In this document: positions 55,499 to 64,000 of the stretch, one piece after another
Layout: every line of letters starts with the position of its first letter
How positions within the stretch are numbered: the first letter of the stretch is position 1
Assembly: GCA_002989075.1 (NCBI GenBank)
Contig: PSQN01000003.1
Coordinates: forward strand, 689,366-753,365
Direction: 5' to 3'
Length of the DNA: 64,000 nucleotides
From: Arthonia radiata
Lineage: Eukaryota > Ascomycota > Arthoniomycetes > Arthoniales > Arthoniaceae
The notes under the pieces: generated by a model
The model's input: the letters and a program-made list of their open reading frames with translations, nothing else
Databases searched by the model: none
Told to the model about the DNA's origin: nothing
Translations under genes and position numbers: made by a program

Positions 55499-58413
55499 AT
55501 GTTTACCTTCACGTCGCTGCTTGGCGCACAATCGGAATGCACAGCAAGCCAGTCGATCCTCGAGTTTGACGGCGGCGTCAAGGTCCTCATCGACGTTGGC
55601 TGGGATCAGTCTTTCAGTGCCGAGAAGCTCAGAGAGCTTGATAGGTACGACGCGTGGCCGCAGGCGTTGAGGAGTGCGCTTACCTTGGCCGTAGACAGAC
55701 TCCCACTATCTCGCTCGTACTCCTGACGCACCCTACACTTGCGCATCTTGGAGCTTACGCACACTGTTGCAAGCACATACCGCTCTTCGGCCGCATTCCC
55801 GTCTACGCGACGACGCCAGTCATCTCCTTCGGACGAACCTTGACCCAAGACATCTACTTTTCCACACCCCTCGCGTCATCCACACTGCCTACAAATGCAC
55901 TCGCGGAGCTGAGTAACGATGTCCCATCACGAGAGGCCTCCGACACCCACATTCTGCTGCCGCGGCCGTCCGATGACGAGATCGCGAGCTGTTTCTCCCA
56001 CATCCATCCTCTCAAATACTCGCAAGAGCATCAGCCAGTCGCTGCTTCAAACGCGCCACCACTGGAAGGTCTGACGATCACCGCGTATCCTGCTGGTCAC
56101 TCAGTGGGCGGGACTATTTGGCATATCCGGCATGGCTCAGAGTCAGTGGTGTATGCGGTTGACTGGAACCAAGCAAGAGAAAACATCATGTCGGGAGCAG
56201 CATGGCTTGGTGGCGGAGCGACATCAGGTTCGGAGGTCATTGAGCAGCTTCGTCAGCCAACTGCCTTGATATGCAGCAGCAAACGATCGCAGATGGTCAG
56301 CACGGCAGGTGGCTGGAAGACAAGAGATGAGCAGCTGCTTGGCCATATCCGCGGTACTGTGAAGCACGATGCTACTGTCCTGATTCCCTGCGACTCGAGT
56401 GCGCGCATACTCGAGCTTGCGTTCTTGCTCGAGCGCGCCTGGACCGAGGACGCCGAGCTCAAGAACGCGAAGCTGTGCATGGCGAGCCGTCAGTCGGATG
56501 CGACGATGAAGTATGCGAGGAGCATGCTTGAATGGATGGATGAGAACGTGGTGAAAGAGTTTGAAACCCAAGCTGTTTCGCGGTCCGCGCAGGGACAAAC
56601 AAGCAAGGGAAGCCAGCCATTCGATTTCAAGTATCTAAAGCTTGTTGAACGCAAGTCCCAGCTCGACCGTGCTCTTGCATCTTCTGGTGCCAAAGTCTTC
56701 CTCGCCACAGGTGATTCGCTGGACTGGGGTTTCTCGAGGGACATCCTAAGCAGCATGCACAGCAACAGTGATTCCTTGATCGTCATTCCCTCGACATCAA
56801 ATTCCTCGAACTCAAGCACTGCCGCTGATGCGGCGACAAGTCTTCTTGATCTACTCGCCGCTCGCGTCTCGGAAGAGAACGCTGTGGTACAGGTAGAGGA
56901 CCAGTTGGACACGCGTCAACTATCGATCATGCCTCTCGGGCCGGATGAAACTGCGGTCTACCAACAGTATCTTGCGCGCCAGAGACAGCGATTGGACGCC
57001 AATTCTGTCAATACTGGCACGGCTTTGGAGACGTCAGCTGATGCTGTTGAGGACCGGTCGTCGAGCTCGTCATCGGAGGAGTCAGACGATGAGCACCAAG
57101 GCAAGATGCTCAACATCTCAACGACAATGCAACACTCAAAGCGCAAGTTTGGCGTGACCGACGAAGAGCTCGGCATCAACATTCTTTTAAGAAAGAAAGA
57201 CGTCCATGACTTTGACGTCCGAGGTAAGAGAGGCCGCGAACGTGTCTTCCCTTTCGTCGCCAAACGCAAGCGCAACGATGAGTTTGGCGATCTTATTAGA
57301 CCAGAGGACTATCTTCGGGCAGAAGAACGTGATGAAGTCGATGGACAGGATTCACTCGACGACGCGCAAAAGGGCAATGCTCAGATCGGGCAGAAGCGAC
57401 GTCTTGATGGTAAGCACGCCGGACCTGCCAATGGCTCGCTGGCGAGACCTGGAAAAGGCAACAAGCGACGCAAAAGCAATACGGATGAGGATGGGTCGAA
57501 TCGGCGCAATGGGCCAAACGGTGCGCCAGATGCGGCGAGTGAGGGAGGTGAATCGGAGGAGTCAGACTACGAGCCTGCCGAACCGATCACGGTCGGACCT
57601 CAGAAAGTCACGTTTAGTCGGCAGCAATTGAGCATCAAGACAAGAGTGGTCACTGTGGATTACATCGGCATTCACGACAAGCGCGCACTTCAGAACTTGC
57701 TACCATTGATCAAGCCGCGCAGCCTCATATTGACGGCCGGTGCAGCAGAAGAAACTCGACTTATGGCAAATGATTGCGAGCGACTGCTGTCTGACTCAAC
57801 AACCAAAGGGGATGGAGGGGCGTCCCGATCAACGAGGATCTATACTCCGTTGGATGGCGAAAGCGTCGACGCGAGTGTGGACACGAATGCCTGGTCCCTC
57901 CGACTCAGCCGTGCTCTTATTAGGAGTCTCCATTGGCAGCCATTTCGATCGCTTGGTGTCGCAACGATCGACGGCCAAATCGGGAGCTTACAGCTTGATG
58001 ACGTTGAAGATGCCTCAGCTGCGAAACGTCAGAAAGTTGAGGGCAATGGCGAGGATGTCAAGATGGAGTCACCACAAGAGCCGAGCTTGAAAGTGCAAGA
58101 CCTACTGCCAGTGCTTGACGAGCTGCCACTCGGTGCAGCGTCGAAGTCTGCGTCTTTCGCGCAGTCCGTTCACGTGGGTGATTTAAGGCTTGCTGAGCTG
58201 AGAAAGCTGTTGAGGGATCGTGGCCATATGGCGGAGTTCAAAGGCGAAGGTACCTTGCTTGTCGATGACTGCATTGCAGTGCGCAAGAGCGGTGTCGGCA
58301 AGATCGAGATTGAAAGTGGTGGTGGCTACGCTGTGCTCGGCTCGTTCAGAGGTGGAATGAGTGAGGTGAGGCAAAATATTTACGAAGGGCTAGCAGTGGT
58401 CGCTGCACGGTAG
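55499..58413 (+). CDS. CFT2: cleavage/polyadenylation factor subunit Cft2 (CPSF100)
   Basis: Exons 55499-55644 and 55695-58413 (50-bp intron) give 954 residues. The protein is part of the mRNA 3'-end processing complex in the nucleus. A metallo-beta-lactamase fold starts at residue 1 (FTSLLGAQSECTASQSILEF, VLIDVGWD). The usual zinc-binding HxHxDH is replaced by LLTHPTLAHLGAY, as in the catalytically inactive CPSF100 branch. The beta-CASP region carries YPAGHSVGGTIWHI, YAVDWNQARENIM, DATVLIPCDSSARILELA and VFLATGDSLDWGFSRDI. An acidic/basic disordered insert lies at about 470-630. The C-terminal block includes TVDYIGIHDKRALQNLLP. Confidence 0.94.
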
Positions 58414-59001
58414 AGCCGCCAGCGTGCATGGCCTTCAACTGTTGATCGAACGTCCTGGCGATTGTCAGCATCGCTTTGGTGATGTTGATCCAGGTTCAAA
58501 GTTTGAATACTCCACCACGCCTGTTTGCGCCGGGTTACAGCTTATGCAAACGATGAGTGGCAAAAGACAAAGCCCACGCTTACCTATCATAAGTGTCCTC
58601 GCCTCACTGTGCATCGCCCCTTACAATCAGATCCGTACAATAGCTCGACTCAGAGAACTTGGGTGAGTGATGCGACGATGCTGACCACAATTGTAAACCT
58701 CCTATGAAGGTCTCATGCCACGGTTCAAAGCCAGGTCACCGCCACGCATCAAACACCGTGAGCCGCCTTCACCCACGATGGCGACGACAAACGCTACGAA
58801 GACATGTTCGTTCGCCTTGTTTCCAGGTTTGCAATGCCCACCAAGCCTCCTCTTTAAAGCGTCAACACCCGCTCACTGTCCATCGCGCTCCAAGTTCTTC
58901 AAGCCTCCAGTAGTGTCTCAAGCTATTCTTGTTCTCGCATCCTGAGTCGTTGTTCAAGCTTCATTACCGTAACCAAAGACCACCACCAATTCCCAACAGT
59001 C
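58414..59001. other. intergenic, CFT2 3' end / promoter of Pro-rich gene
   Basis: About 590 bp. From roughly 58920 the plus strand becomes C/T/A-rich, as in leaders of well-expressed fungal genes. No other gene recognised. Confidence 0.55.
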
Positions 59002-59727
59002 ATGGTGGCCCACTGCGGCTGGAACCCCACACAAGGCTACTACGCCCACGCACCCGCCTCCTACGCCTCCTGCCCACCATATGGCATCCCCTATGCACCA
59101 CCGGCTGGTCCGTGGCCCCCTCCCTGCCCGCCAAACCTCCCTGCTCAACCCTCCTATCACCAGCAACCCAGCATGCCCTGGCAGCAAACCTGGACAAACA
59201 AATACTCACAGACCAACTACCCCCCAGTCTTCCCTTACTGCGGCCCGCCACCACCCGCCCCAGCTCCATGCCCTCCGCCCTGTCCGCCCGCCTGGCCACT
59301 TTGTGCACCCCCACCCAACGCACACCCCAACATCCTCCCGCCGCGCCATTCCGGCCCTCCCGCCCCACCGGCCGCCAAACTCAAACCGTCCATCACGCCC
59401 CCCGACGACGACGAAGGCGTCGACACCCTCTACCCGCGCGACCACATCCAACTTCGCATCCCCAACAACCACGCACGGATTTGGAGAATGGGAGATGGCG
59501 TCCAATGGGGCTTCAAGTGCTATAAAGTGGGCACGAACACGACGGTGAATGCGATCTGCGGCATGTTGGGGAAGAAGCCGGATGAGTGGAAGTTTGTGGA
59601 GTGCTGTGAGATTCCGGGAGGGTGGCGGAAGGGGCGGACGGTGGAGGGGAAAGAGGTTAAGACGGTGGAGGAGGTGGGGTGGGCGGGGAGAGGGCCGGTT
59701 TGGGCGAGTTTGGTGAAGGTGAAGTAG
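59002..59727 (+). CDS. unknown protein: Pro/Cys-rich N-terminus with a folded C-terminal module
   Basis: A single exon of 241 residues from ATG 59002. Residues 1-130 are Pro/Tyr/Cys-rich (for example PPPPAPAPCPPPCPPAWP) and low in complexity. From about 138 a compact module follows, with DHIQLRIPNNHARIWRMGD, FKCYKVGTNTTVNAICGML and a Trp-rich end. I do not recognise it as a named family. Composition shifts sharply from C-rich to G-rich DNA at about 59480, exactly where the protein passes from the disordered to the folded part. Confidence 0.75.
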   Translation: MVAHCGWNPTQGYYAHAPASYASCPPYGIPYAPPAGPWPPPCPPNLPAQPSYHQQPSMPWQQTWTNKYSQTNYPPVFPYCGPPPPAPAPCPPPCPPAWPLCAPPPNAHPNILPPRHSGPPAPPAAKLKPSITPPDDDEGVDTLYPRDHIQLRIPNNHARIWRMGDGVQWGFKCYKVGTNTTVNAICGMLGKKPDEWKFVECCEIPGGWRKGRTVEGKEVKTVEEVGWAGRGPVWASLVKVK

Positions 59728-60093
59728 GTGGATTCTGTCGTACTTATAGATAGATCGAGTGTGGTAGTTGTGAATCGGCGAAGAACTTTAAAATTGTCGA
59801 CTGAGCGAAGGGCTCGCTGCACGTTTCTGTCTTTTGTAAAAGCTCTGTGGAGGATGCGTGAGCCGCATAAGAAGGATCAACACGCGAGAAAAGTAGAGAG
59901 CAGTGGATTTTGAAGGAAAAATGAAAGCGTTGTAGGAGCAAGGCCAATCCATATGCAAGGACCATCCGCTCTGCACGGTCTCTCATTCTGTGCAACTGTG
60001 CTGCAGCTGCCTGTCCTTAATTGCGACGGCTAACACTTGGGCCATGATATTGATCCGCTAATCGATCTGTCCGCATCTAACATGCTCTCACAC
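59728..60093. other. convergent intergenic spacer
   Basis: About 370 bp between the 3' ends of the Pro-rich gene and RPL7. Nothing recognised. Confidence 0.6.
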
Positions 60094-61597
60094 TCAGTTC
60101 ATCTGTCGGACTAGATTGTTGATCCTGTCCTCGCGGTTGCCGAGGTCACCACCCTCCACGTAGTGCTTGAACTTGCGCTTGCGGAACCCACCCGTCGGCG
60201 AGTTGAGCTTGAACGGCCACAGGAAGTTGCTCGCCTGCTTGAAGTTGGGGCCGACGGTGAAGATCTCGTGGATCAGATCCTCCATGCACACGATGCCGTA
60301 CTTGCCCAAGTGCTCCTCGACAACCTGGTTGTCACTGAGCGGCACACGTTGCGGGAACGCGAACTGGCTCGTCTTGACCTTACCGTATCCGCGCTTGTAG
60401 ATGAGCTCGCGCACGCTCTTGAGGTTGGGGTAGCCGTAGGCGACGAACGGCTCGACGATCCGGAGCATCTCGGCGGTGGCCTTGGTGTACTTGATGAAGA
60501 CGGCGGAGTTGATGTGGAGGAGACGGAGGAGCTGGAGGGTCTTGCGCTTCTTGGGGTCGATCTTGTTGATACCCTTGATGCGCACAACAAAGATGAGCTT
60601 GGGCTCCGCGTCGACGAAGTAGTTGCCTTCCTCCTTAGCGAGGCGGCGGAGACGGATCTTCTCGCGCTCGGCGGCCCGGTACTCGGAGATGTAGGATTCG
60701 GCGCGCTTGAAGACGACTTCGCGCTTCTCCTTGTTGGCCTGTGACGAGCAAAAGCATTAGCAAGTACTCGTGATCATGGACGCTCTATCACAGATGATGT
60801 CGTCGTGATTCAGACCCGAAAGATGGTTAACGTTGCGACAGCATCGACGCGAACGCCTAGTCGACAAGGTGTGGATAGAATCTCATCATCTTGACTCTTG
60901 CTTGGTGTTCATGAACGAGTAGTGTCATTGACGTACCTGCTTGCGCTTCTGTTGATCGGCCTGCTTGGTCTCGCGCTCCTTCTCTTGACTCTTGCGCTTC
61001 TTGAGGAGAGTCTCGGGGACCATGATGTCGTTCTGTGACGGTGTTGAGGACCTGTGTGGACTGTCAGAAAAGACCATGGTTGTGAAGTGCTTCGATCCGA
61101 GCGAGAAGTGCAGAAGAGTCTGGCATTCCCGACTGGAGGTACTCGATTGAGTCATTTAATCAGTGAGGACTAAGCGCGTCTCCAATGAAGGAAGCGACAT
61201 CGTTCCTCAGCCGACAAAGCCCCGAGCAGATGCTCAGGAAGTGGAAGTTGCGGTGCGAAGCCGAGCATGGAGGCATAGCTTGCGTTACAGAGGCATCCTT
61301 GGAGTTTGTATTTGAGCGAAGAAGCTTGCGCCTCGACACCAAAGCCCAGGTATGCTTTTCAGCATTTGCACATCGAGCGCAGGGCTTGATGGTGCAACCC
61401 GGAAGGTATCGAGCTGGCGGAGACATGAGACAAAGCATCACTCGAACCGATCCAGCGAGTGTGTGTAAACCATGGTCTCTTCTGCATTTCTGGCTTGAAT
61501 CTGTTTAGCTGAATGCGCGGATGTGCACATACGTCTTGCCAGCAGCAGGCTTGCTAGCTGGCTTGCTGGCCGACTTGGCGCCAGGCTTAGGTGCCAT
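60094..61597 (-). CDS. RPL7: 60S ribosomal protein uL30 (L7)
   Basis: Exons 61597-61533, 61051-60937 and 60738-60094 give 274 residues with both junctions in frame. Landmarks are [81 protein letters not shown] and [10 protein letters not shown]. Exon 1 encodes [16 protein letters not shown]..., a Lys/Ala/Ser-rich extension of about 20 residues compared with typical fungal L7. The two introns are long for this window (481 and 198 bp). The second carries a box C/D snoRNA on the same strand. The gene is divergent from VPS22 across 260 bp. Confidence 0.95.
60806..60895 (-). ncRNA. intronic box C/D snoRNA (snR39/snR59-like)
   Basis: It lies inside RPL7 intron 2, in the sense direction. A perfect C box ATGATGA lies at 60889-60883 and a D box CTGA at 60813-60810, about 70 nt apart. 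Directly upstream of D, ACCATCTTTCGGGT (60827-60814) is a 14-nt exact complement of the highly conserved large-subunit rRNA segment ACCCGAAAGATGGT. In Saccharomyces, snR39 and snR59 reside in introns of RPL7A and RPL7B and guide methylation in this rRNA segment. The position five nucleotides upstream of D pairs with the G of ACCCG, so the exact modified base may differ from the yeast one. The ends are approximate; C'/D' boxes are unclear. Confidence 0.85.
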
Positions 61598-61857
61598 CGT
61601 GTCGGCTTGCGTCGAGCGAAGTGTGGACTGGGTTGGGTGGAGGGTTTGTCGGCGTGTTGAAGAATGAGCGTTGCAGTTGCTGCTCGAATTCTGCTCCGAA
61701 ATGTGTGCGTCTTGATTGGTACTAGCGTAGAAATGTCTTGGCATTGACTTTCAGCGAAGATCATCATATTTTGCTCTACATTCAGGATTTCTTCAATCGA
61801 AATGTTTGTGATACATGTTCCTGATGTAATCTCTGGTGTTCTGTCAAATCTTTCCAG
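61598..61857. promoter_or_regulatory. bidirectional promoter, RPL7 / VPS22
   Basis: Only 260 bp separate the two divergent start codons, so both promoters and leaders must lie here. No specific motif is named. Confidence 0.5.
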
Positions 61858-62661
61858 ATGGTCAGCGACCGACGCCCGCTTGGCTTATCAGCCCTTTCCC
61901 GCAATACGCTGACATCCGCTCAATACGCCTCACATGGCAATCAGCTCCGCCAGAACCACCTGCAGTCGCTGCAGACGCAACTGTCTGTGTTCCAGGAACT
62001 GCTTCATCAGTTCAGCAAGACGCATGCCAAAGACATCAAGTCCAATCCGCAATTCCGGGCAGAATTTGCTCGCATGTGCAATGCCATCGGCGTGGACCCA
62101 CTCGTCTCGTCCAATACGCGGAAGCCGACCTCCGGTGAGGGTTCCGGCAGCTTCTGGGCTCAGATGCTAGGCGGCAGTGTCAATGACTTCTATTTTGAAC
62201 TCGCCGTGCGAGTCGTTGAGGTGTGCCGGGATACGCGTGCCGAGAATGGCGGCATCATTGCTGTGAGCGAGGTGGCGCAACGCGTACAGAAAGGAAGAGG
62301 CATTGGCGGAGGAATGGAGGTGTCTGAAGACGATGTGCTGCAAGCGGCGAAGTCATTGAAGCCACTGTGTTCGGGCTTCTCAGAGATGTCCTTGGGCGCG
62401 AAGATGATGATTCGCTCAATACCCAAGGAACTCAATCCGGATCAGTCAGTGGTACTGGAGGCTGTCCAGGTGCTTGGCTATGTCACAGTATCGATGCTGC
62501 AGGTAAACCTGAAATGGAATCGCGCTCGAGCGAAGGCCGTGCTGGAAGATCTAGTTGAGGACTCGTTGCTATGGGTAGACACCCAGGCCGATGAGACCGA
62601 ATACTGGACACCTGCATACATACATGAGCCGGGAGTTGCTGAGGGCACAGTCATGCCATAG
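61858..62661 (+). CDS. VPS22: ESCRT-II subunit Vps22 (Snf8/EAP30)
   Basis: A single exon of 267 residues from ATG 61858, about the usual length. ESCRT-II sorts ubiquitinated cargo into multivesicular endosomes. The N-terminal helix (LRQNHLQSLQTQLSVFQELL) and DIKSNPQFRAEFARMCNAIGVDPL are characteristic. DFYFELAVRVVEVCRDTRAENGG follows in short order, then the two winged helices (EDDVLQAAKSLKPL, GYVTVSMLQVNLKWNRARA) ending with LLWVDTQADE. The ATG directly follows a TTTCCAG, so an additional upstream exon cannot be excluded, but the usual N-terminus is present. Confidence 0.93.
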   Translation: MVSDRRPLGLSALSRNTLTSAQYASHGNQLRQNHLQSLQTQLSVFQELLHQFSKTHAKDIKSNPQFRAEFARMCNAIGVDPLVSSNTRKPTSGEGSGSFWAQMLGGSVNDFYFELAVRVVEVCRDTRAENGGIIAVSEVAQRVQKGRGIGGGMEVSEDDVLQAAKSLKPLCSGFSEMSLGAKMMIRSIPKELNPDQSVVLEAVQVLGYVTVSMLQVNLKWNRARAKAVLEDLVEDSLLWVDTQADETEYWTPAYIHEPGVAEGTVMP

Positions 62662-63709
62662 ATCAAGCGAAGTGTATCAACATTCTGCATTGGAACTGCG
62701 ACAAGGGTCTGCATATCAGAGTCGTCAGCTTCTATGGCGTGGAATTCAGCAGCGAATGAGGCCGTGCTGCGACTGGAGCTGGATACAGGACCAGACCTGA
62801 CCTCTGAGTAATTATCAGTCTCGCCAATGAGGCTTACCGTCGCCCTCTCGTTGCGACGTGCACAGTCACGTGGTGGTCATGGACGATGGAACGCAACCAC
62901 GCTCCGGACCAAGCTGGTCTCGAAATCCTCGTTTTCGTCAAAGCGAGAGACGTAGCGCCTGCGTGTGCTACGATCAAGTCGGCGCTCGAATGTCGTCAGC
63001 TCTCAGGATGAAACATAACCAGGAGACATGGGAGCCATTGCCTAGGGGAGACTCGGACCAGCCATAGATGGGCCCGTGGGAAACAGGATGCGCAGTGGTG
63101 GGTTATTGAGATATTTGATCCTTTGAGATGACTGATAGACAGGAGCTATATCGCACCATTTGGGTATTTCTTAACGCCTTTCGCTCCATGCTTATGACAT
63201 GCTACTCATGCTTGTTCATGCTTGTGCATCATGGCTCGTACAACTTCGTATAGGTGATAAAACCTTGCTGCCCTCTTTTCATGACCGTGAGCTTACCTGC
63301 CTTCCTTATACTGTCTGTATCGATGACTCCCAGACTTCCACACCTCAATGCCGCAAAGCTGATGGCCAATCGATGCGTGCAAGCAATGAACAGCATCGAC
63401 ATCCGTGCTTTCGTCAACTCACGCTCGCGAGGGACTGGCGCCAAGCGGGCAACCACTGTTGAAAAGGTTCCAAGTCTTCCCCACGGCTCGATTTGCGGTG
63501 GAGTAATGTCGCCGATTTCTGACCGAGTCTCTGCAGGCCGGGTGACATGGGCGCAGCTGATAGAGGAGGTGCATTGCTCGTGTCTTGTAGTTATGGCGAT
63601 GACCTGAAAGCTCCTCAGCTGTGGGCAGGCTCGATGCCGTTTTTGCTTGTAGTGAACGCTGCGGATGGAGTGATCTACGAGTGATCAGCGAAGATTGCAG
63701 TAAGGTCAT
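62662..63709. other. intergenic near right edge
   Basis: About 1 kb. Open frames on both strands (63254-63607, 63419-63709) overlap each other and begin with doubtful starts. No repeat or RNA gene seen. Confidence 0.5.
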
Positions 63710-63973
63710 TCAGTGCCAGCCCTGGTTCCCCATCATGTATCCCTCTTCGATCGACCGATCCTCAAGGTTCCGGATCAGAGCTGCATTGGTTCGGCTTTGA
63801 CCGCGCTGCCGTGTATTGCGCCGCGACCCGCCGGGTGTTGAATCGGGAGGACCCATCTCGGGTGGAGGATAGTAAGCTGGACTTGGCTGCAATCGGATGG
63901 GCGCGTTGGGATCCAGGTGGCTAACGACACGCTGCAGTGCCGGCGGTATGCCTCCGCTTTGGTGGTGATCCAT
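63710..63973 (-). CDS. unknown small Pro/Arg-rich protein
   Basis: ATG 63973 gives 87 residues (MDHHQSGGIPPALQRVV...). It is Pro-rich (SPAYYPPPEMGPP), then Arg-rich (GGSRRNTRQRGQSRTN), with a short acidic helix (LIRNLEDRSIEEGYM). The family is not recognised. It may be complete or only the first exon of a longer gene; the window ends 27 bp upstream of the start. Confidence 0.4.
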   Translation of the reverse strand: MDHHQSGGIPPALQRVVSHLDPNAPIRLQPSPAYYPPPEMGPPDSTPGGSRRNTRQRGQSRTNAALIRNLEDRSIEEGYMMGNQGWH

Positions 63974-64000
63974 AGTTGTGGCCCGCTGTCTGCTTGCTCT

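Noticed and set aside
58954-59505. Gly/Arg-rich minus-strand frames opposite the Pro-rich gene
   Set aside because: They are mirror images of the Pro-rich coding strand.
61160-61441. 93-codon frame inside RPL7 intron 1 as an independent gene
   Set aside because: It lies wholly within a well-supported intron and has no recognisable features; kept only as a remark in the findings.
1-64000. Transposons, virus-like elements, tRNA genes and CRISPR arrays
   Set aside because: I looked for transposase or polymerase-like frames, terminal repeats, tRNA box B sequences and regular spaced repeats, and saw none.

Overview
This is nuclear DNA from a filamentous ascomycete (Pezizomycotina). A Dothideomycete is my best guess, but that is inference from protein style only. 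The evidence is short GT-AG introns (46-80 bp, often with a CTAAC/CTGAC-like branch site), tiny first exons, mosaic strand use, and typical filamentous-fungal genes: the NADPH-oxidase regulator NoxR, a Zn2Cys6 regulator, DUF6594 and DUF7371-like proteins, and TORC2 and mitotic-exit regulators. I see no transposon, virus-like element, tRNA, rRNA or CRISPR. Most exon structures were built by hand and checked for reading-frame closure across every junction.

Layout. 1-1040 (-): truncated F-box-like protein. 2679-4405 (-): LONRF-type RING/LON protein. 4406-6915: mostly empty, one weak small gene candidate. 6916-10851 (-): Tsc11/Rictor-like TORC2 subunit. 11633-12595 (+): urate oxidase, convergent with mitochondrial uL13m (12770-13555, -). 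That gene is divergent from CCS1 (13786-14668, +), which is followed by noxR (15478-17402, +). 17891-19587 and 20321-21835 (+): two tandem F-box-like paralogues of the left-edge gene, the first carrying a frameshift. 22148-24732 (-): two unrecognised genes. 25969-28036 (+): MFS drug/H+ antiporter-type transporter. 29015-30958 (-): type II NAD(P)H dehydrogenase. 31433-33988 (-): CTD phosphatase Fcp1. 34823-37343 (-): RasGAP. 37344-39933: a 2.6-kb gap. 39934-42049 (-): DUF6594 membrane protein with a start-codon-only first exon. 42933-47999 (-): Lte1-type RasGEF. 48794-50358 (-): secreted DUF7371-like protein. 52216-53960 (-): Zn2Cys6 factor. 55499-58413 (+): Cft2/CPSF100. 59002-59727 (+): Pro-rich unknown. 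60094-61597 (-): ribosomal protein uL30 (RPL7), whose second intron carries a C/D snoRNA. 61858-62661 (+): ESCRT-II Vps22. 63710-63973 (-): small unknown at the edge.

Most genes are housekeeping or signalling genes and form no operon-like pathway. Three contexts stand out. CCS1 (superoxide dismutase activation) lies directly upstream of noxR (superoxide production). Three F-box-like family members lie within 22 kb, one of them damaged. The RPL7 intron carries a box C/D snoRNA with a 14-nt antisense match to a conserved large-subunit rRNA segment, as RPL7 introns do in budding yeast. I found no clearly new multi-gene system.
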